Shown: positions 33,822 to 43,666, counted from the stretch's first letter. The stretch: 64,000 bases of DNA from Fontibacter flavus (GCF_042432905.1 NZ_JBHLWI010000022.1:59521-123520); one strand, 5' to 3'. The notes: generated by a model from the letters alone, not told the origin. A program made the numbers and translations.

Positions 33822-34796
33822 TCATTTCTTCCTTTCAATCGTAAACCTGACCAACCCTTCCAGGGAAGTTTTGTATTCAGAGGAAGGGAATCCTTCCAGA
33901 ATAGCAAGGGCTTCTTCAAAATATTTATTCATCACCTCAGTAGCATAAGCCAATCCACCTGACTTTTTCACAAAGCCGATGACTTCGTTAACTGCTTTTT
34001 TATCCTCATTTTTATTTCTGATCAGGTAGATAATCCTTTTTTTATCCAACCAAGACGCATTGTTCAGAGCATAAATCAACGGAAGGGTCATTTTCTTTTC
34101 TTTGATATCGATACCTAATGGCTTGCCTATCTCATCCTCCCCATAATCAAAAAGGTCATCTTTGATCTGGAAGGCCATTCCGATTTTTTCTCCAAAATCA
34201 CGCATCCTTTCAATAAGCTCTGGACTGGCTCCTGAAGTAGCAGCACCTACGGCACAACAGGAGGCAATCAAACTGGCCGTTTTCTGCCTAATAATGGTAT
34301 AATACACATCTTCAGTGATATCAAGTTTTCTGGCTTTTGCGATCTGAAGCAGTTCCCCTTCTGACATTTCCCGGACTGCATTAGATACAATCCGCAACAA
34401 CTCAAAGTCTCCATTATCAACACTCAAAAGTAAGCCTCTTGACAATAGATAATCCCCAACCAAAACTGCAATTTTGTTTTTCCAAAGCGCATTTACCGAG
34501 AAAAATCCTCTTCGATAATTGGCATCATCCACTACATCATCATGGACCAAAGTAGCTGTATGCAGCAATTCAATCAAGGCAGCCCCTCTATATGAAGCTT
34601 CTGTAATCCCTCCACTTACACCTGCCGTCAAAAAGACAAACATAGGACGCATTTGCTTGCCTTTTCTCCTGACAATATAATTGGTGATATGATCGAGAAG
34701 CTTGACCTTACTTTTCATAAAGTCACGGAACTTCTTCTCGAACTCCTCCATCTCTGTGGCTATGGGTGCTTGTATCTGTTTGAGGTCGGGCTTCAT
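33822..34796 (-). CDS. Polyprenyl diphosphate synthase
   Basis: Trans-prenyltransferase that elongates allylic diphosphates, most likely for the menaquinone side chain. The protein (324 residues from the Met at 34796; the longer frame adds two) has the first Asp-rich motif DDVVDDANYRRG near residue 89 and the second DDLFDYGEDEIGKPLG near 215. The KGKQMRPMFVFL segment near the N-terminus is the expected substrate loop. Chain length cannot be set with confidence, but the small residues before the first Asp motif fit a long-chain enzyme. Confidence 0.9.
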   Translation of the reverse strand: MKPDLKQIQAPIATEMEEFEKKFRDFMKSKVKLLDHITNYIVRRKGKQMRPMFVFLTAGVSGGITEASYRGAALIELLHTATLVHDDVVDDANYRRGFFSVNALWKNKIAVLVGDYLLSRGLLLSVDNGDFELLRIVSNAVREMSEGELLQIAKARKLDITEDVYYTIIRQKTASLIASCCAVGAATSGASPELIERMRDFGEKIGMAFQIKDDLFDYGEDEIGKPLGIDIKEKKMTLPLIYALNNASWLDKKRIIYLIRNKNEDKKAVNEVIGFVKKSGGLAYATEVMNKYFEEALAILEGFPSSEYKTSLEGLVRFTIERKK

Positions 34797-35028
34797 AAAC
34801 AATTAGGGTACAATAATACAATGGATTCCAACTAGGACAAAACCCATATTCAAATATTCCATTATGGAACAAGCCATTTTTGAAAACGTTTTGAAAAATC
34901 CGGTTAAGTTTTTATAAATCCGGGCTAAAATGGGAAAAAAAATCAATAACAGGTCCGCTTTTTAGGAAAAGGAAGAATATCAACACGCTTTGGTGGTTTA
35001 TCCATCCTCCTCAAGCTGTTTTTTTACT

Positions 35029-35036
35029 ATCTTTGT
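35029..35036 (+). promoter_or_regulatory. -7 promoter element before the acyltransferase gene
   Basis: TATCTTTG matches TAnnTTTG exactly, 25 bp before the TTG start codon at 35061. No TTG was found at the right distance upstream, so this is a partial promoter call. Confidence 0.4.
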
Positions 35037-35060
35037 CTTTGATCCAAATTTGAACTACAC

Positions 35061-36758
35061 TTGGCTGAAGGATATATCAAACATAAATACACACCCATTC
35101 TTCCCCAAAAAGATGAATGGCCTGTGGTCAAATTAAGCAAGAGCAGAAAAGAATTTATCAAGACTGTGGCTGAAACAAGCAAAAAGGCCATTTTGGAGAT
35201 CACGGGAAATAACACCGACCTTATTAAAGAAGAGCTAGAGACCACCCTTTACCGGGAAAAATTGCGCATCAAACAAAACCCCTGGGCAGTCGATCCTGAT
35301 GATGAAAAGGAGTTTTGGCAAAAAGTCAAATCAACTCTCGTTCAGGTAAGCTCTGATAACACCCTTAATAAAACGCAAAAAAAGAAAAAATACACGGAAA
35401 TTCTGAATGATATCACCATGCGGTATGCAGAAGAAATCGCCAGTAATTTCATCCATTCCCATTATAAGCTGACCAGAAGAATGGTCACTTTTGGTTTTGC
35501 CAGGCTGCTGAATGCAGCCAGGGTAAAGGGGATCAAGTCTCTTTTCAGTAATCAATACACCTTACAGGATAAAATTCAAATTGTAGGAGAGACTGATCAG
35601 ATCCGTGAATTGGCATCCAAGGGAACTATTGTAATGGTCCCTACCCACTTTTCAAATCTTGACAGTATCCTGATTGGTTGGATCATTTCGGTTTTGGGAC
35701 TTCCTCCTTTCATTTATGGGGCCGGACTGAATTTATTCAATATTGGGATTTTTGCCTATTTCATGAATGCATTAGGGGCATACAAAGTGGACCGAAGAAA
35801 GAAGAACCTTCTTTATTTGGAGACGCTCAAGACCTATTCCTCAGAAGCACTCCAGTTTGGCGTTCATAGCCTTTTCTTCCCAGGCGGAACTAGGTCAAGA
35901 AGTGGCATGATAGAAAAAAGGCTGAAACTTGGCCTGCTGAGCACCGCTGTAGAAGCCCAAAGAGCCAATTATCAAAAAGGACTAAAAGACGTTGGCGGAA
36001 AGATTTTTATTGTTCCGGTTACCATCAATTATCATTTTGTTTTGGAAGCGCCTAGTCTAATTCAGGAGCACTTATCCATAACAGGACAGGAACGGTATTA
36101 CAAAGAAGTGGATGAATTTTCAACCTCTTACAAAATCTCAAAATTCTTGGTAAAATTCTTCACCAAAGGCTCAGACATCTCTGTCTCTGTAGGCAAAGCC
36201 ATGGATGTATTGGGGAATTATGTAGATAATTCTGGAAACAGCTTTGATAGCCATGGAAGAAAAATCGATACAATGGACTATTTCATTTCCAATGGCAAAG
36301 TGTCTGTCGACACCCAAAGGGAAGAAGAATATACCTATCACCTAGGGAAAAGGATTGTAGAGGAATTCCATAAAATTAATCGGGTTTTCAGCTCACATTT
36401 GGTGGCCTTTACCGCCTTTCAGATGATCAAGCAAGACAATAAGAAACTGGATCTTTACAATTTACTCCGTTTACCAGAAGAAGATATTTTTCTGGTTTAT
36501 GTGGAATTCAAAGAAGCGTGTATGATGGTCTTAGCGAAAATATTTGAACTCGAAGCCGCAGGTAAACTGCAGGTAGCTCCCCACATGAAACAGGACATTG
36601 ATACTATCATTACACATGGTCTGGAAAATGTCGGCATGTATCACGCCAAAAGACCTTTAGTGAAAAACAAAAATGGCAACATCGAGACTCAGGATTTGAC
36701 CTTATTATATTATTACCACAATAGATTAGATGGATATGGCCTTGAAAAACTCTTCTAA
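35061..36758 (+). CDS. Glycerol-3-phosphate/1-acyl-glycerophosphate acyltransferase
   Basis: A 565-residue member of the PlsB/PlsC superfamily. The acyltransferase core spans roughly residues 170-345, with the catalytic HX4D motif in PTHFSNLDS near residue 194 and the phosphate-binding FFPGGTRSRSGMIEKRLKLG near 275. Long N- and C-terminal helical regions resemble PlsB rather than the short PlsC. The start is TTG at 35061; no ATG precedes the conserved part. The next gene, gpsA, makes glycerol-3-phosphate and overlaps by 29 bp, which supports a role in the first step of phospholipid synthesis. Confidence 0.8.
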   Translation: MAEGYIKHKYTPILPQKDEWPVVKLSKSRKEFIKTVAETSKKAILEITGNNTDLIKEELETTLYREKLRIKQNPWAVDPDDEKEFWQKVKSTLVQVSSDNTLNKTQKKKKYTEILNDITMRYAEEIASNFIHSHYKLTRRMVTFGFARLLNAARVKGIKSLFSNQYTLQDKIQIVGETDQIRELASKGTIVMVPTHFSNLDSILIGWIISVLGLPPFIYGAGLNLFNIGIFAYFMNALGAYKVDRRKKNLLYLETLKTYSSEALQFGVHSLFFPGGTRSRSGMIEKRLKLGLLSTAVEAQRANYQKGLKDVGGKIFIVPVTINYHFVLEAPSLIQEHLSITGQERYYKEVDEFSTSYKISKFLVKFFTKGSDISVSVGKAMDVLGNYVDNSGNSFDSHGRKIDTMDYFISNGKVSVDTQREEEYTYHLGKRIVEEFHKINRVFSSHLVAFTAFQMIKQDNKKLDLYNLLRLPEEDIFLVYVEFKEACMMVLAKIFELEAAGKLQVAPHMKQDIDTIITHGLENVGMYHAKRPLVKNKNGNIETQDLTLLYYYHNRLDGYGLEKLF

Positions 36759-37794
36759 AGAAAAACCTGTTGGAGTAGTAGGCATGGGGAGTTTCGGAAC
36801 TGCCATTGCCAATATGCTGGCAGAAAAAAGCAATGTAATTGCATTCGTAAGAAGATCCGAAGTTGAGGATGAAATCAATCAAAAACATCAAGTCGATGGC
36901 CTCGACATTCATCCAAATATTATCGGTACACAAGATCCTGAATTCCTTTGTAAATCATGCGACACCATTTTTTTCATGGTACCTTCAAGTGCTTTTCAGG
37001 AAGTAATACGCTCTTTTTCCCCCTATTTATATCCTTACCACCTGGTCATACACGGCACCAAAGGACTCTGTCTTGATCTGCCTGAAGGAAAAAAGCTGGA
37101 GGACATCGGGGTCATCAATAGGGGAAATATACTTACCATGAGTGAAGTAATCCTAAAGGAAACTGTAGCTATCAGAGTTGGTTGCCTGGCAGGTCCAAAT
37201 CTCGCCAGAGAACTTTACTTGGGCCAACCTGCAGCAACAGTAGTGGCTAGTAAGTATAATGAGGTGATTTTGGAAGGGCAAAGACTGTTGAGGTCCGATA
37301 AATTTCAGGTCTACGGCAACTCGGACATTGTAGGTGTTGAACTGAGCGGAGTACTTAAAAATATCATTGCCATTGCCGCTGGAGCCCTCGCCGGTTTGGG
37401 TCTGGGAGAAAATGCAAAAGGATTACTGATTTCCAGAGGCATGGTAGAATTGGTTTATTTGGGCAATGCCCTAGGCGGAAGCCTGAAATCTTTTATCGGC
37501 CTTGCGGGAATTGGCGATTTGGTAGCCACCTGTAATTCAACCTTATCCAGAAATTACACCGTAGGATTTAGATTGGCTAAGGGAGAAAAACTGGACGAGA
37601 TCATGAACAGCATGGCAGAAGTGGCGGAAGGTATCAATACGGTCCGTTTAATGAAAACTTTTGTGGAAGGAAAAGGAATGCGTGCACCAATTACGGAGAA
37701 CCTCTACAAGGTATTATTTGAAGATCTTAAAATTGAAGAAGCATTACAATATCTGATGAAATACCCATTCAGTGTGGACATTGATTTCTTATAA
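36730..37794 (+). CDS. gpsA: NAD(P)H-dependent glycerol-3-phosphate dehydrogenase
   Basis: Reduces dihydroxyacetone phosphate to sn-glycerol-3-phosphate, the phospholipid backbone. The 354-residue protein has the Rossmann loop GVVGMGSFGTAIANMLAEK near residue 13, IHGTKGL, and AGPNLARELYLGQPAATVVAS. The catalytic Lys lies in LSGVLKNIIAIAAGALAGLGLGENAKGLLISRG. The start overlaps the acyltransferase by 29 bp; the Met at 36736 is an alternative. It is contiguous with the fatty-acid hydroxylase gene. Confidence 0.95.
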   Translation: MDMALKNSSKEKPVGVVGMGSFGTAIANMLAEKSNVIAFVRRSEVEDEINQKHQVDGLDIHPNIIGTQDPEFLCKSCDTIFFMVPSSAFQEVIRSFSPYLYPYHLVIHGTKGLCLDLPEGKKLEDIGVINRGNILTMSEVILKETVAIRVGCLAGPNLARELYLGQPAATVVASKYNEVILEGQRLLRSDKFQVYGNSDIVGVELSGVLKNIIAIAAGALAGLGLGENAKGLLISRGMVELVYLGNALGGSLKSFIGLAGIGDLVATCNSTLSRNYTVGFRLAKGEKLDEIMNSMAEVAEGINTVRLMKTFVEGKGMRAPITENLYKVLFEDLKIEEALQYLMKYPFSVDIDFL

Positions 37795-38574
37795 ATGGAA
37801 GCTGGAGAGTTTTTTCAAATTTGGAAACAAATCTCAGGAAATATCACATACCGGTATTTTCTGATTGCTGGAATTGCTTTCCTTTTGTTTTATGTTCTCT
37901 TCAATAAATTCTTTTCCATCAGAAAAATACAAGCCAAATTCCCCCAAAAGAAAGATTACCTGAGAGATATCACATTCTCCATGATCACTGTGCTGATCTT
38001 TGCCACAATGGCTACTTTGGTTTTTTGGGTACTGACTCCCTACACCAATCTCTATAGGGAAATTGATACATATGGAAAATTCTATTATTGGCTCACTTTT
38101 CCATTGATGTTTTTGATTCATGACACATACTTTTATTGGATGCACCGATTGATGCATTCCCCTTTATTATTTAAAAAAGTCCATTTAACCCATCACTTGT
38201 CCACCAACCCAACTCCATGGACATCTTATGCATTCCATCCTTTGGAAGCAACTATCGAAGCCGGTATCATTCCTTTGATAGCTTTTACCTTGCCTGTTCA
38301 CCGGTCTGCCTTAGTACTCTTTCTTCTTTTCCAGTTTATTTATAATGTGTATGGGCATTTGGGATTTGAACTTTATCCCAAAAATTTTCACAAAACCAAA
38401 ATCGGAAGATGGATCAACACCTCCACTGCCCATAATCTTCATCACAGGCAATTTACAGGGAACTATGGGCTTTATTTCTTGATCTGGGATAGATGGATGG
38501 GAACATTGAGAAAAAACTATGAGCATACATTTGAAGAAGTCACAGAAAGAAAAACCCGAAAAACTACTGTTTAA
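37795..38574 (+). CDS. Sterol desaturase/fatty acid hydroxylase family protein
   Basis: A 259-residue di-iron membrane enzyme with about four membrane segments and the three histidine boxes HDTYFYWMHRLMH (near residue 104), HLTHH (near 126) and HNLHH (near 210). The ATG follows the gpsA stop directly. In Bacteroidota such enzymes hydroxylate acyl chains or carotenoids; the adjacent acyltransferase and gpsA favour a lipid substrate, which is inference. Confidence 0.88.
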   Translation: MEAGEFFQIWKQISGNITYRYFLIAGIAFLLFYVLFNKFFSIRKIQAKFPQKKDYLRDITFSMITVLIFATMATLVFWVLTPYTNLYREIDTYGKFYYWLTFPLMFLIHDTYFYWMHRLMHSPLLFKKVHLTHHLSTNPTPWTSYAFHPLEATIEAGIIPLIAFTLPVHRSALVLFLLFQFIYNVYGHLGFELYPKNFHKTKIGRWINTSTAHNLHHRQFTGNYGLYFLIWDRWMGTLRKNYEHTFEEVTERKTRKTTV

Positions 38575-38650
38575 ATAATTTCCTCTTTGGATTTTCAATG
38601 ATTTGGATATCTTAAGCAGTCAAATTAAGGATCAGAAAAGTAAAACCCCT

Positions 38651-39928
38651 ATGCTCAAACGCGGAATCCAAAAGTGGGACCTGGTATTTTTAATTATCAA
38701 TTCCGTCATTGGAGCGGGGATTTTTGCTTTGCCGGCTAAGGTATTTGCGTTATCTGGTGTTTATTCCATTTTTGCTTTTCTCCTATGCGCCTTGGTCATG
38801 ATGGTCTTGATCCTGGTTTTTGCAGAGGTCAGTTCAAGATTTGAGCAAACCGGAGGGCCGTATTTATATGTTTTAACTGCTTTTGGGAAAATCCCCGCTT
38901 TTATCATTGGTTGGCTGCTCATGCTCACAAGGCTCTTTAGCTATGCCACCTTGATCAATTTATTGATCCTTTATCTTTCCTTTTTCTCCGATACTTTCAA
39001 CCTCCCCGAAGTCAGAATTGGTTTGATCTTACTGATTACAGGACTGATCACCTACTTTAATTGGATAGGAGTCAAGAATACTGCACGAGTCAGTAATGTT
39101 CTGACAGTAGCCAAACTTTTCCCATTGGCCGTATTTATCATAATTGGGCTTTTTTATATTGATTTTGACTTGATGAAGGGAGGAACACCTCCAAATTGGT
39201 CAGATTTCTCAGCCTCAACACTATTGTTAATTTTTGCTTTTGGCGGTTTTGAGGCAGGGCTGGTAAATAGTGGTGAAATAGTCAATCCTAAAAAAAACCT
39301 GCCTTTCGGACTTATAACAGCAGCAGCAATTATCGCTGGATTTTATATTCTGATCCAGGTTGTTTCCATTGGCACGCTTCCAGATCTGGCCAATTCAGAC
39401 AAGCCATTGGCAGATGCGGCTACAGGATTTATGGGTTGGTATGGCGGCATGTTTATCACAATTGGAGCAGTAGTGTCCATCATGGGCACATTGAACGTTC
39501 AAATCCTGAGTGGATCTCGACTACCTTATGCCTTGAGTCTGGAAAATCAATTGCCCGCATTATTTGGAAAAGTACATCCTAAGTTTGCCACACCTTATGT
39601 TTCTATCCTCTTTTTTGCGTCTTTGGTTGCATTGGTGGCAATCATCTGGGGTTTTATGAGTTCCCTGGCTGTATCGGTCATTTCCAGATTGATTCTATAT
39701 GCATTAGTAGCGGCCTCCTTGATAAAACTCAGGAAAAGCCATCCAGAAGATAAACACTTTAAAATTCCTTATGGCAATTATTTAGCCATTGCAGGGATTA
39801 TTGCTACAATCTGGCTCTTATCAGGAAGTCAGGCGGAAGAGATTTGGGACACCCTGGTCTGGACAGGTTTGGGACTGGGAATTTTTGCCATTCACAGGAT
39901 TTTCAGCAAACTCAGAAAGAAGAATTGA
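38651..39928 (+). CDS. APC-family amino acid permease
   Basis: A membrane transporter with twelve predicted segments (425 residues from the ATG at 38651; the open frame extends 16 codons upstream to a TTG). The first helix carries the APC motif IINSVIGAGIFALPAKVFALSG. The sixth carries FAFGGFEAGLVNSGEIVNPKKNLP, and LNVQILSGSRLPYALSLENQLP follows. The substrate is not identifiable. It starts about 75 bp after the hydroxylase and may be transcribed separately. Confidence 0.88.
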   Translation: MLKRGIQKWDLVFLIINSVIGAGIFALPAKVFALSGVYSIFAFLLCALVMMVLILVFAEVSSRFEQTGGPYLYVLTAFGKIPAFIIGWLLMLTRLFSYATLINLLILYLSFFSDTFNLPEVRIGLILLITGLITYFNWIGVKNTARVSNVLTVAKLFPLAVFIIIGLFYIDFDLMKGGTPPNWSDFSASTLLLIFAFGGFEAGLVNSGEIVNPKKNLPFGLITAAAIIAGFYILIQVVSIGTLPDLANSDKPLADAATGFMGWYGGMFITIGAVVSIMGTLNVQILSGSRLPYALSLENQLPALFGKVHPKFATPYVSILFFASLVALVAIIWGFMSSLAVSVISRLILYALVAASLIKLRKSHPEDKHFKIPYGNYLAIAGIIATIWLLSGSQAEEIWDTLVWTGLGLGIFAIHRIFSKLRKKN

Positions 39929-39977
39929 GTGATAATGGTTGGTTTTTATTAGATTTAAATCAACCTATTTCAACCAT

Positions 39978-42107
39978 ATGAACCTGCTCCGACTATTCCT
40001 TATCTCCGGATTTGCATCGGTTATTTTATCCTGTTCGAGAAGTGAACAATTTCCCCTCCCCGACTATTCCAAATGGGAACATTTTGGAGGCACCAAAGAT
40101 GCAGCACGTTATTCCTCACTGGCTCAGATCAACAGGGACAATGTCAATAACCTAGAGATGGCTTGGACCTTCAACACCTATGATGCCACAGAAAGAAGTC
40201 AGATTCAGACTCAACCAATTGTTATCAATGGCATTTTATATGGTGTAAGTCCTCAGATCAATGTCTTTGCCCTGAGAGCTGATACAGGCAAACCAGTCTG
40301 GAGATTCAATCCTTTTCAGCTTCTTGGGGGCGAAAATTCCTGGGCTGGAGTCAACAGGGGCTTGACTTACTGGGAAGACGGAGCAGACAAACGTATTTTC
40401 TTCAGTGCATCCAATTTCCTGATTGCCTTAGATGCCGAATCGGGAAGACCTATTGAATCTTTTGGAGAAAAGGGCATGGTTGACCTGAAAAAAGACCTGG
40501 ATACCGATTTGGAAGATTTCTTATTGGTAAGCAATACCCCTGGAATCATCTACAAGGACAAAATCATCATTGGCATGCGCCTTTCCGAAGGTCTGGACGC
40601 AGCACCGGGACATATCAGGGCCTATAATGTCAAAACGGGAAAAAGAGAATGGATTTTCCATACCATCCCTCTGGAAGGCCAATTTGGATACGACACTTGG
40701 GACCCTGATTATATCCAATTCATAGGAGGGGCCAATAACTGGGCAGGAATGAGCCTGGATGAGGATAGGGGCATTGTCTATGTTCCAACAGGATCTGCAA
40801 CCTACGATTTTTGGGGAGGCTACAGGCATGGGTCCAATTTATTTGCCAACTCCCTTATAGCCCTGGATGCCAACACAGGACAGAGAATCTGGCATTTCCA
40901 GGGAGTGCATCATGATATGTGGGACAGGGATTTTCCCGCCAACCCTAACCTCATCCGTATCAAAAAGGATGGCAAATGGATAGATGCTGTAGCTCAGACT
41001 TCCAAACAGGGGTATGTGTATGTTTTTGATCGGGTGACAGGTGAACCTGCTTGGCCGATAGAAGAACGTCCAGTCCCACAATCTACCCTTCCGGGAGAAA
41101 AAAGTTGGCCTACACAGCCCCACCCCACTTTACCAGAGCCCTTCATGCGCATGGTGTACACCGAAAATGAAATCTTGCGCCTGACTCCAGAGTGGGAAGC
41201 GGATATCAGAGGCAAACTCGATAATGTAAAATTCGGCAACATGTGGCTGCCACCAAGCCATGAACATGGGATAGTCCTATTTCCAGGCATGGACGGTGGT
41301 GCAGAATGGGGAGGATCATCCTTTGACCCATTTACCCAAACACTCTATGTCAATGCCAATGAAATCCCTTGGGTGATACGCATGGGGGCCAATCCAAAAT
41401 CTACCAGTCTGGGGCAGAGCGTTTACGCCAACTATTGCGCCAACTGTCATGGTATGGACCGCAAAGGCAATCCACCTGCATTCCCCTCCTTAATTGGTTT
41501 GGATAAAAAATACAATGAAGGCAGTTTGGACAACCTGATCAAAAACGGAAAAGGAGCCATGCCTGCCTTCTCCCATATTGCAGAGAATGAGCGGAAAGCC
41601 ATGATCGCCTATCTCTTTGGAGAAGAAAAAGAAGATCCTAATGCTAAAAAAGAACTGGAAGGAGGTAAAGAAATGATGACCCCGCAATTTTACATGCAGG
41701 GTTATTCCCGTCTGCTGACGGAAGATGGCTATCCAGGAATACAACCTCCCTGGGGTACGCTGACGGCCATTGACATGAATACCGGGAAAATCAAATGGCA
41801 ATCTGTCTTAGGAGAATTTGAAGAACTTACAGCAAAAGGATTTGCTCCTACAGGTACAGAAAACTATGGAGGTCCAGTGACTACTGCAGGGGGATTGGTC
41901 TTCATTGCAGCCACCAAGGACGAGAAAATCAGGGCTTTTGATAAAGATACCGGTAAAATCTTATGGGAGGCCAAACTTCCAGCTGCCGGGCATGCTACCC
42001 CGGCGGTCTATTCGGTCAATGGAAAACAGTATGTGGTCATTGCCTGTGGTGGCGGAAAAGGCACCAAATCCGGGGATGCTTATGTTGCTTTTGCTTTACC
42101 GGATTGA
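39978..42107 (+). CDS. PQQ-dependent dehydrogenase with cytochrome c domain, lipoprotein
   Basis: A 709-residue periplasmic quinoprotein. The start is the ATG at 39978, which gives a proper lipoprotein signal (SVILSCSRS, Cys near residue 19); an in-frame TTG upstream is less likely. Eight-bladed propeller Trp-docking motifs recur (NTYDATERSQIQTQPIVING, LIALDANTGQRIWHFQ, TAIDMNTGKIKWQSVLGE). A cytochrome c segment is inserted near residues 470-560, with YCANCHGMDRKG (heme CXXCH near residue 485). The substrate is probably an aldose or alcohol; the architecture matches membrane-type glucose dehydrogenase-like proteins of Bacteroidota. No PQQ synthesis genes are in the window. Confidence 0.9.
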   Translation: MNLLRLFLISGFASVILSCSRSEQFPLPDYSKWEHFGGTKDAARYSSLAQINRDNVNNLEMAWTFNTYDATERSQIQTQPIVINGILYGVSPQINVFALRADTGKPVWRFNPFQLLGGENSWAGVNRGLTYWEDGADKRIFFSASNFLIALDAESGRPIESFGEKGMVDLKKDLDTDLEDFLLVSNTPGIIYKDKIIIGMRLSEGLDAAPGHIRAYNVKTGKREWIFHTIPLEGQFGYDTWDPDYIQFIGGANNWAGMSLDEDRGIVYVPTGSATYDFWGGYRHGSNLFANSLIALDANTGQRIWHFQGVHHDMWDRDFPANPNLIRIKKDGKWIDAVAQTSKQGYVYVFDRVTGEPAWPIEERPVPQSTLPGEKSWPTQPHPTLPEPFMRMVYTENEILRLTPEWEADIRGKLDNVKFGNMWLPPSHEHGIVLFPGMDGGAEWGGSSFDPFTQTLYVNANEIPWVIRMGANPKSTSLGQSVYANYCANCHGMDRKGNPPAFPSLIGLDKKYNEGSLDNLIKNGKGAMPAFSHIAENERKAMIAYLFGEEKEDPNAKKELEGGKEMMTPQFYMQGYSRLLTEDGYPGIQPPWGTLTAIDMNTGKIKWQSVLGEFEELTAKGFAPTGTENYGGPVTTAGGLVFIAATKDEKIRAFDKDTGKILWEAKLPAAGHATPAVYSVNGKQYVVIACGGGKGTKSGDAYVAFALPD

Positions 42108-42162
42108 CTGTTAAAGTTTTGAACCACAACCTGTCCTGAAAATCGGGAAAAGGAACAAAAGG
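42089..42162 (+). repeat. Imperfect direct repeat copy 1 (tail of PQQ dehydrogenase)
   Basis: Covers the last seven codons of the dehydrogenase and 55 bp beyond. Shares with copy 2 (42320-42406) the ordered blocks TTTTGCTTTAC, CACAACCT, ATCGGGAAAA and GGAACAAAAGG. Confidence 0.6.
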
Positions 42163-42592
42163 TATTCTTTAAGACCTTAACTCTGATAACTTAGTGCGAC
42201 AAAAAGGCCCGATTTTGATCAATCAAAAGACAAATTTCAGAATAAAAGAAAGCCTGATCACTCAACTTTTACAGGAAGCTGGTGAAAGCAAGGAATAAAA
42301 TTTGAAGGACAATTGAAAGTTTTTGCTTTACAGAATTGAACAAAAAAGTCTGTGAATCACAACCTTTCCCTAATATCGGGAAAAGATTCAAAAGGGGAAC
42401 AAAAGGAAAAGCACATACCCCAATAGCGGATGGTTAGGATATTGCAAGACGTATCGGGAAAACTTTTGTGGACTCTTTTTGGTTCAAAAAAATCATTTCG
42501 GTTTTTGTCTTGATTACACAAGAAGCAAGACGTGTCTTCGTACTTCGTACTTGGTACTTTGTACCTCTTTTTACCTCCTACCTGAAAAAGGA
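42108..42592. other. Intergenic region with degenerate duplicate of the dehydrogenase gene tail
   Basis: No credible gene. An imperfect direct repeat joins 42089-42162 with 42320-42406: both copies contain TTTTGCTTTAC, a TGA, CACAACCT, ATCGGGAAAA and GGAACAAAAGG. Copy 1 covers the last codons of the PQQ dehydrogenase (AFALPD-stop); copy 2 reads VFALQN-stop. Tandem GTACTT-like units occur at 42537-42568. Confidence 0.65.
42320..42406 (+). repeat. Imperfect direct repeat copy 2 (degenerate remnant)
   Basis: Mirrors copy 1 in block order with several substitutions and a 10-bp insertion before the last block. The upstream codons (KFEGQLKVFALQN-stop) have drifted, so it is a decayed partial duplication, not a gene. 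Confidence 0.6.
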
Positions 42593-43666
42593 TCACTTCA
42601 ACTTAACAATCCCAATAACAGGATTCATTACCTCAGAGGCGGATTCCATGAATTCCATGGATTTCGCATAATAGAAGACATTGCTATTGAGGTCTAATGG
42701 TCTTAAAACCACTTTATCCCCCTGCTCATCGAAAAATCCTTCATCTAGATTATAACCTTTGGATTTTTTCAGATCATAGAGAAAAAACTTCCTCTTGCTT
42801 TCAATGTCATATTCACATAAGAGGTAATCCTTTGACAGGATTATACTGATGATCATTATGGCTTTATTCCCTTTGTCGTCAAAATGGGGAGCCTCAAAAT
42901 CCAGTTTTATATGGGGAATTAAATTTGAATTATCGATATGAAATAAAGTATCCCTTAAGGTTTTGTCAATAGGTGGTGTAGGCGTGTAAACATAATTTCT
43001 ATCCCCTACCCTTGAGATAAAGTTCCTGTTATGAAAACCCAAAATCATTCTTTGTTCCAAAACAACCTGCCGTAAGGACAAAGAGTCCGTTACTTCAAGT
43101 TGGGGATTCATAGCCAATAAAAACGTTTCATTGGAAAATCTATTTTCAACGGGCCGCATCAGCTGTTCGGTAATGGCATGAAATTCGTTCCCCAGAAAAG
43201 TTAGGTAATTCAAATTGTTTGGGAAGGTTCTTTCTTCCAAGAAAACACCTTCCTCAGAGTACACCAATAGTCTTCTTCCATCACTGATATATATCTTCCC
43301 TGAGGCTTCATCTATGGTAAATCCGAAGATAGTTTTGGTTTCTCCCGGGCCATCGCCTATCGGTATCAGGTTTTTGATATAGTTTCCTTCAATATCAAAA
43401 ACCAGAATCTTGTTGTTCCGATCTTTTACAAAAACCTTTTTATCTGAAATTTTAACATCATAAACATTGATGATCAAGGCATTCTCCCTTGTTTCTAAAG
43501 GAATAGTTTCAATAGAACCGGCAATAGCTGCCAAGCTAATATCACTATCGGTACTTTGAGGAACTTTAATGATTTTCATTCCTGAATGCTCAGTTTTGGA
43601 ACAAGCAAAAGTCAAAATGAGCAAAATAATTAATCCGGAAAGCTTTAGGGATTTTTTCTTCATCAA
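42593..43666 (-). CDS. 6-bladed beta-propeller lipoprotein
   Basis: A 357-residue exported protein with a lipobox (LTFACSK, near residues 18-24). The pattern is that of the 6-bladed beta-propeller family common in Bacteroidota (NHL-like blades such as KVFVKDRNNKILVFDIEGNYIKNLIPIGDGPGET and KIYISDGRRLLVYSEEG). These proteins are abundant near nutrient-uptake loci, but no SusC/SusD pair is here and the function is unknown. Confidence 0.82.
   Translation of the reverse strand: MMKKKSLKLSGLIILLILTFACSKTEHSGMKIIKVPQSTDSDISLAAIAGSIETIPLETRENALIINVYDVKISDKKVFVKDRNNKILVFDIEGNYIKNLIPIGDGPGETKTIFGFTIDEASGKIYISDGRRLLVYSEEGVFLEERTFPNNLNYLTFLGNEFHAITEQLMRPVENRFSNETFLLAMNPQLEVTDSLSLRQVVLEQRMILGFHNRNFISRVGDRNYVYTPTPPIDKTLRDTLFHIDNSNLIPHIKLDFEAPHFDDKGNKAIMIISIILSKDYLLCEYDIESKRKFFLYDLKKSKGYNLDEGFFDEQGDKVVLRPLDLNSNVFYYAKSMEFMESASEVMNPVIGIVKLK

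Noticed and set aside
42140..42216. Long-range hairpin AAAATCGGG / CCCGATTTT
   Set aside because: The arms are 9 bp but about 60 nt apart, with no T run or conserved context; left as chance or a remnant structure.
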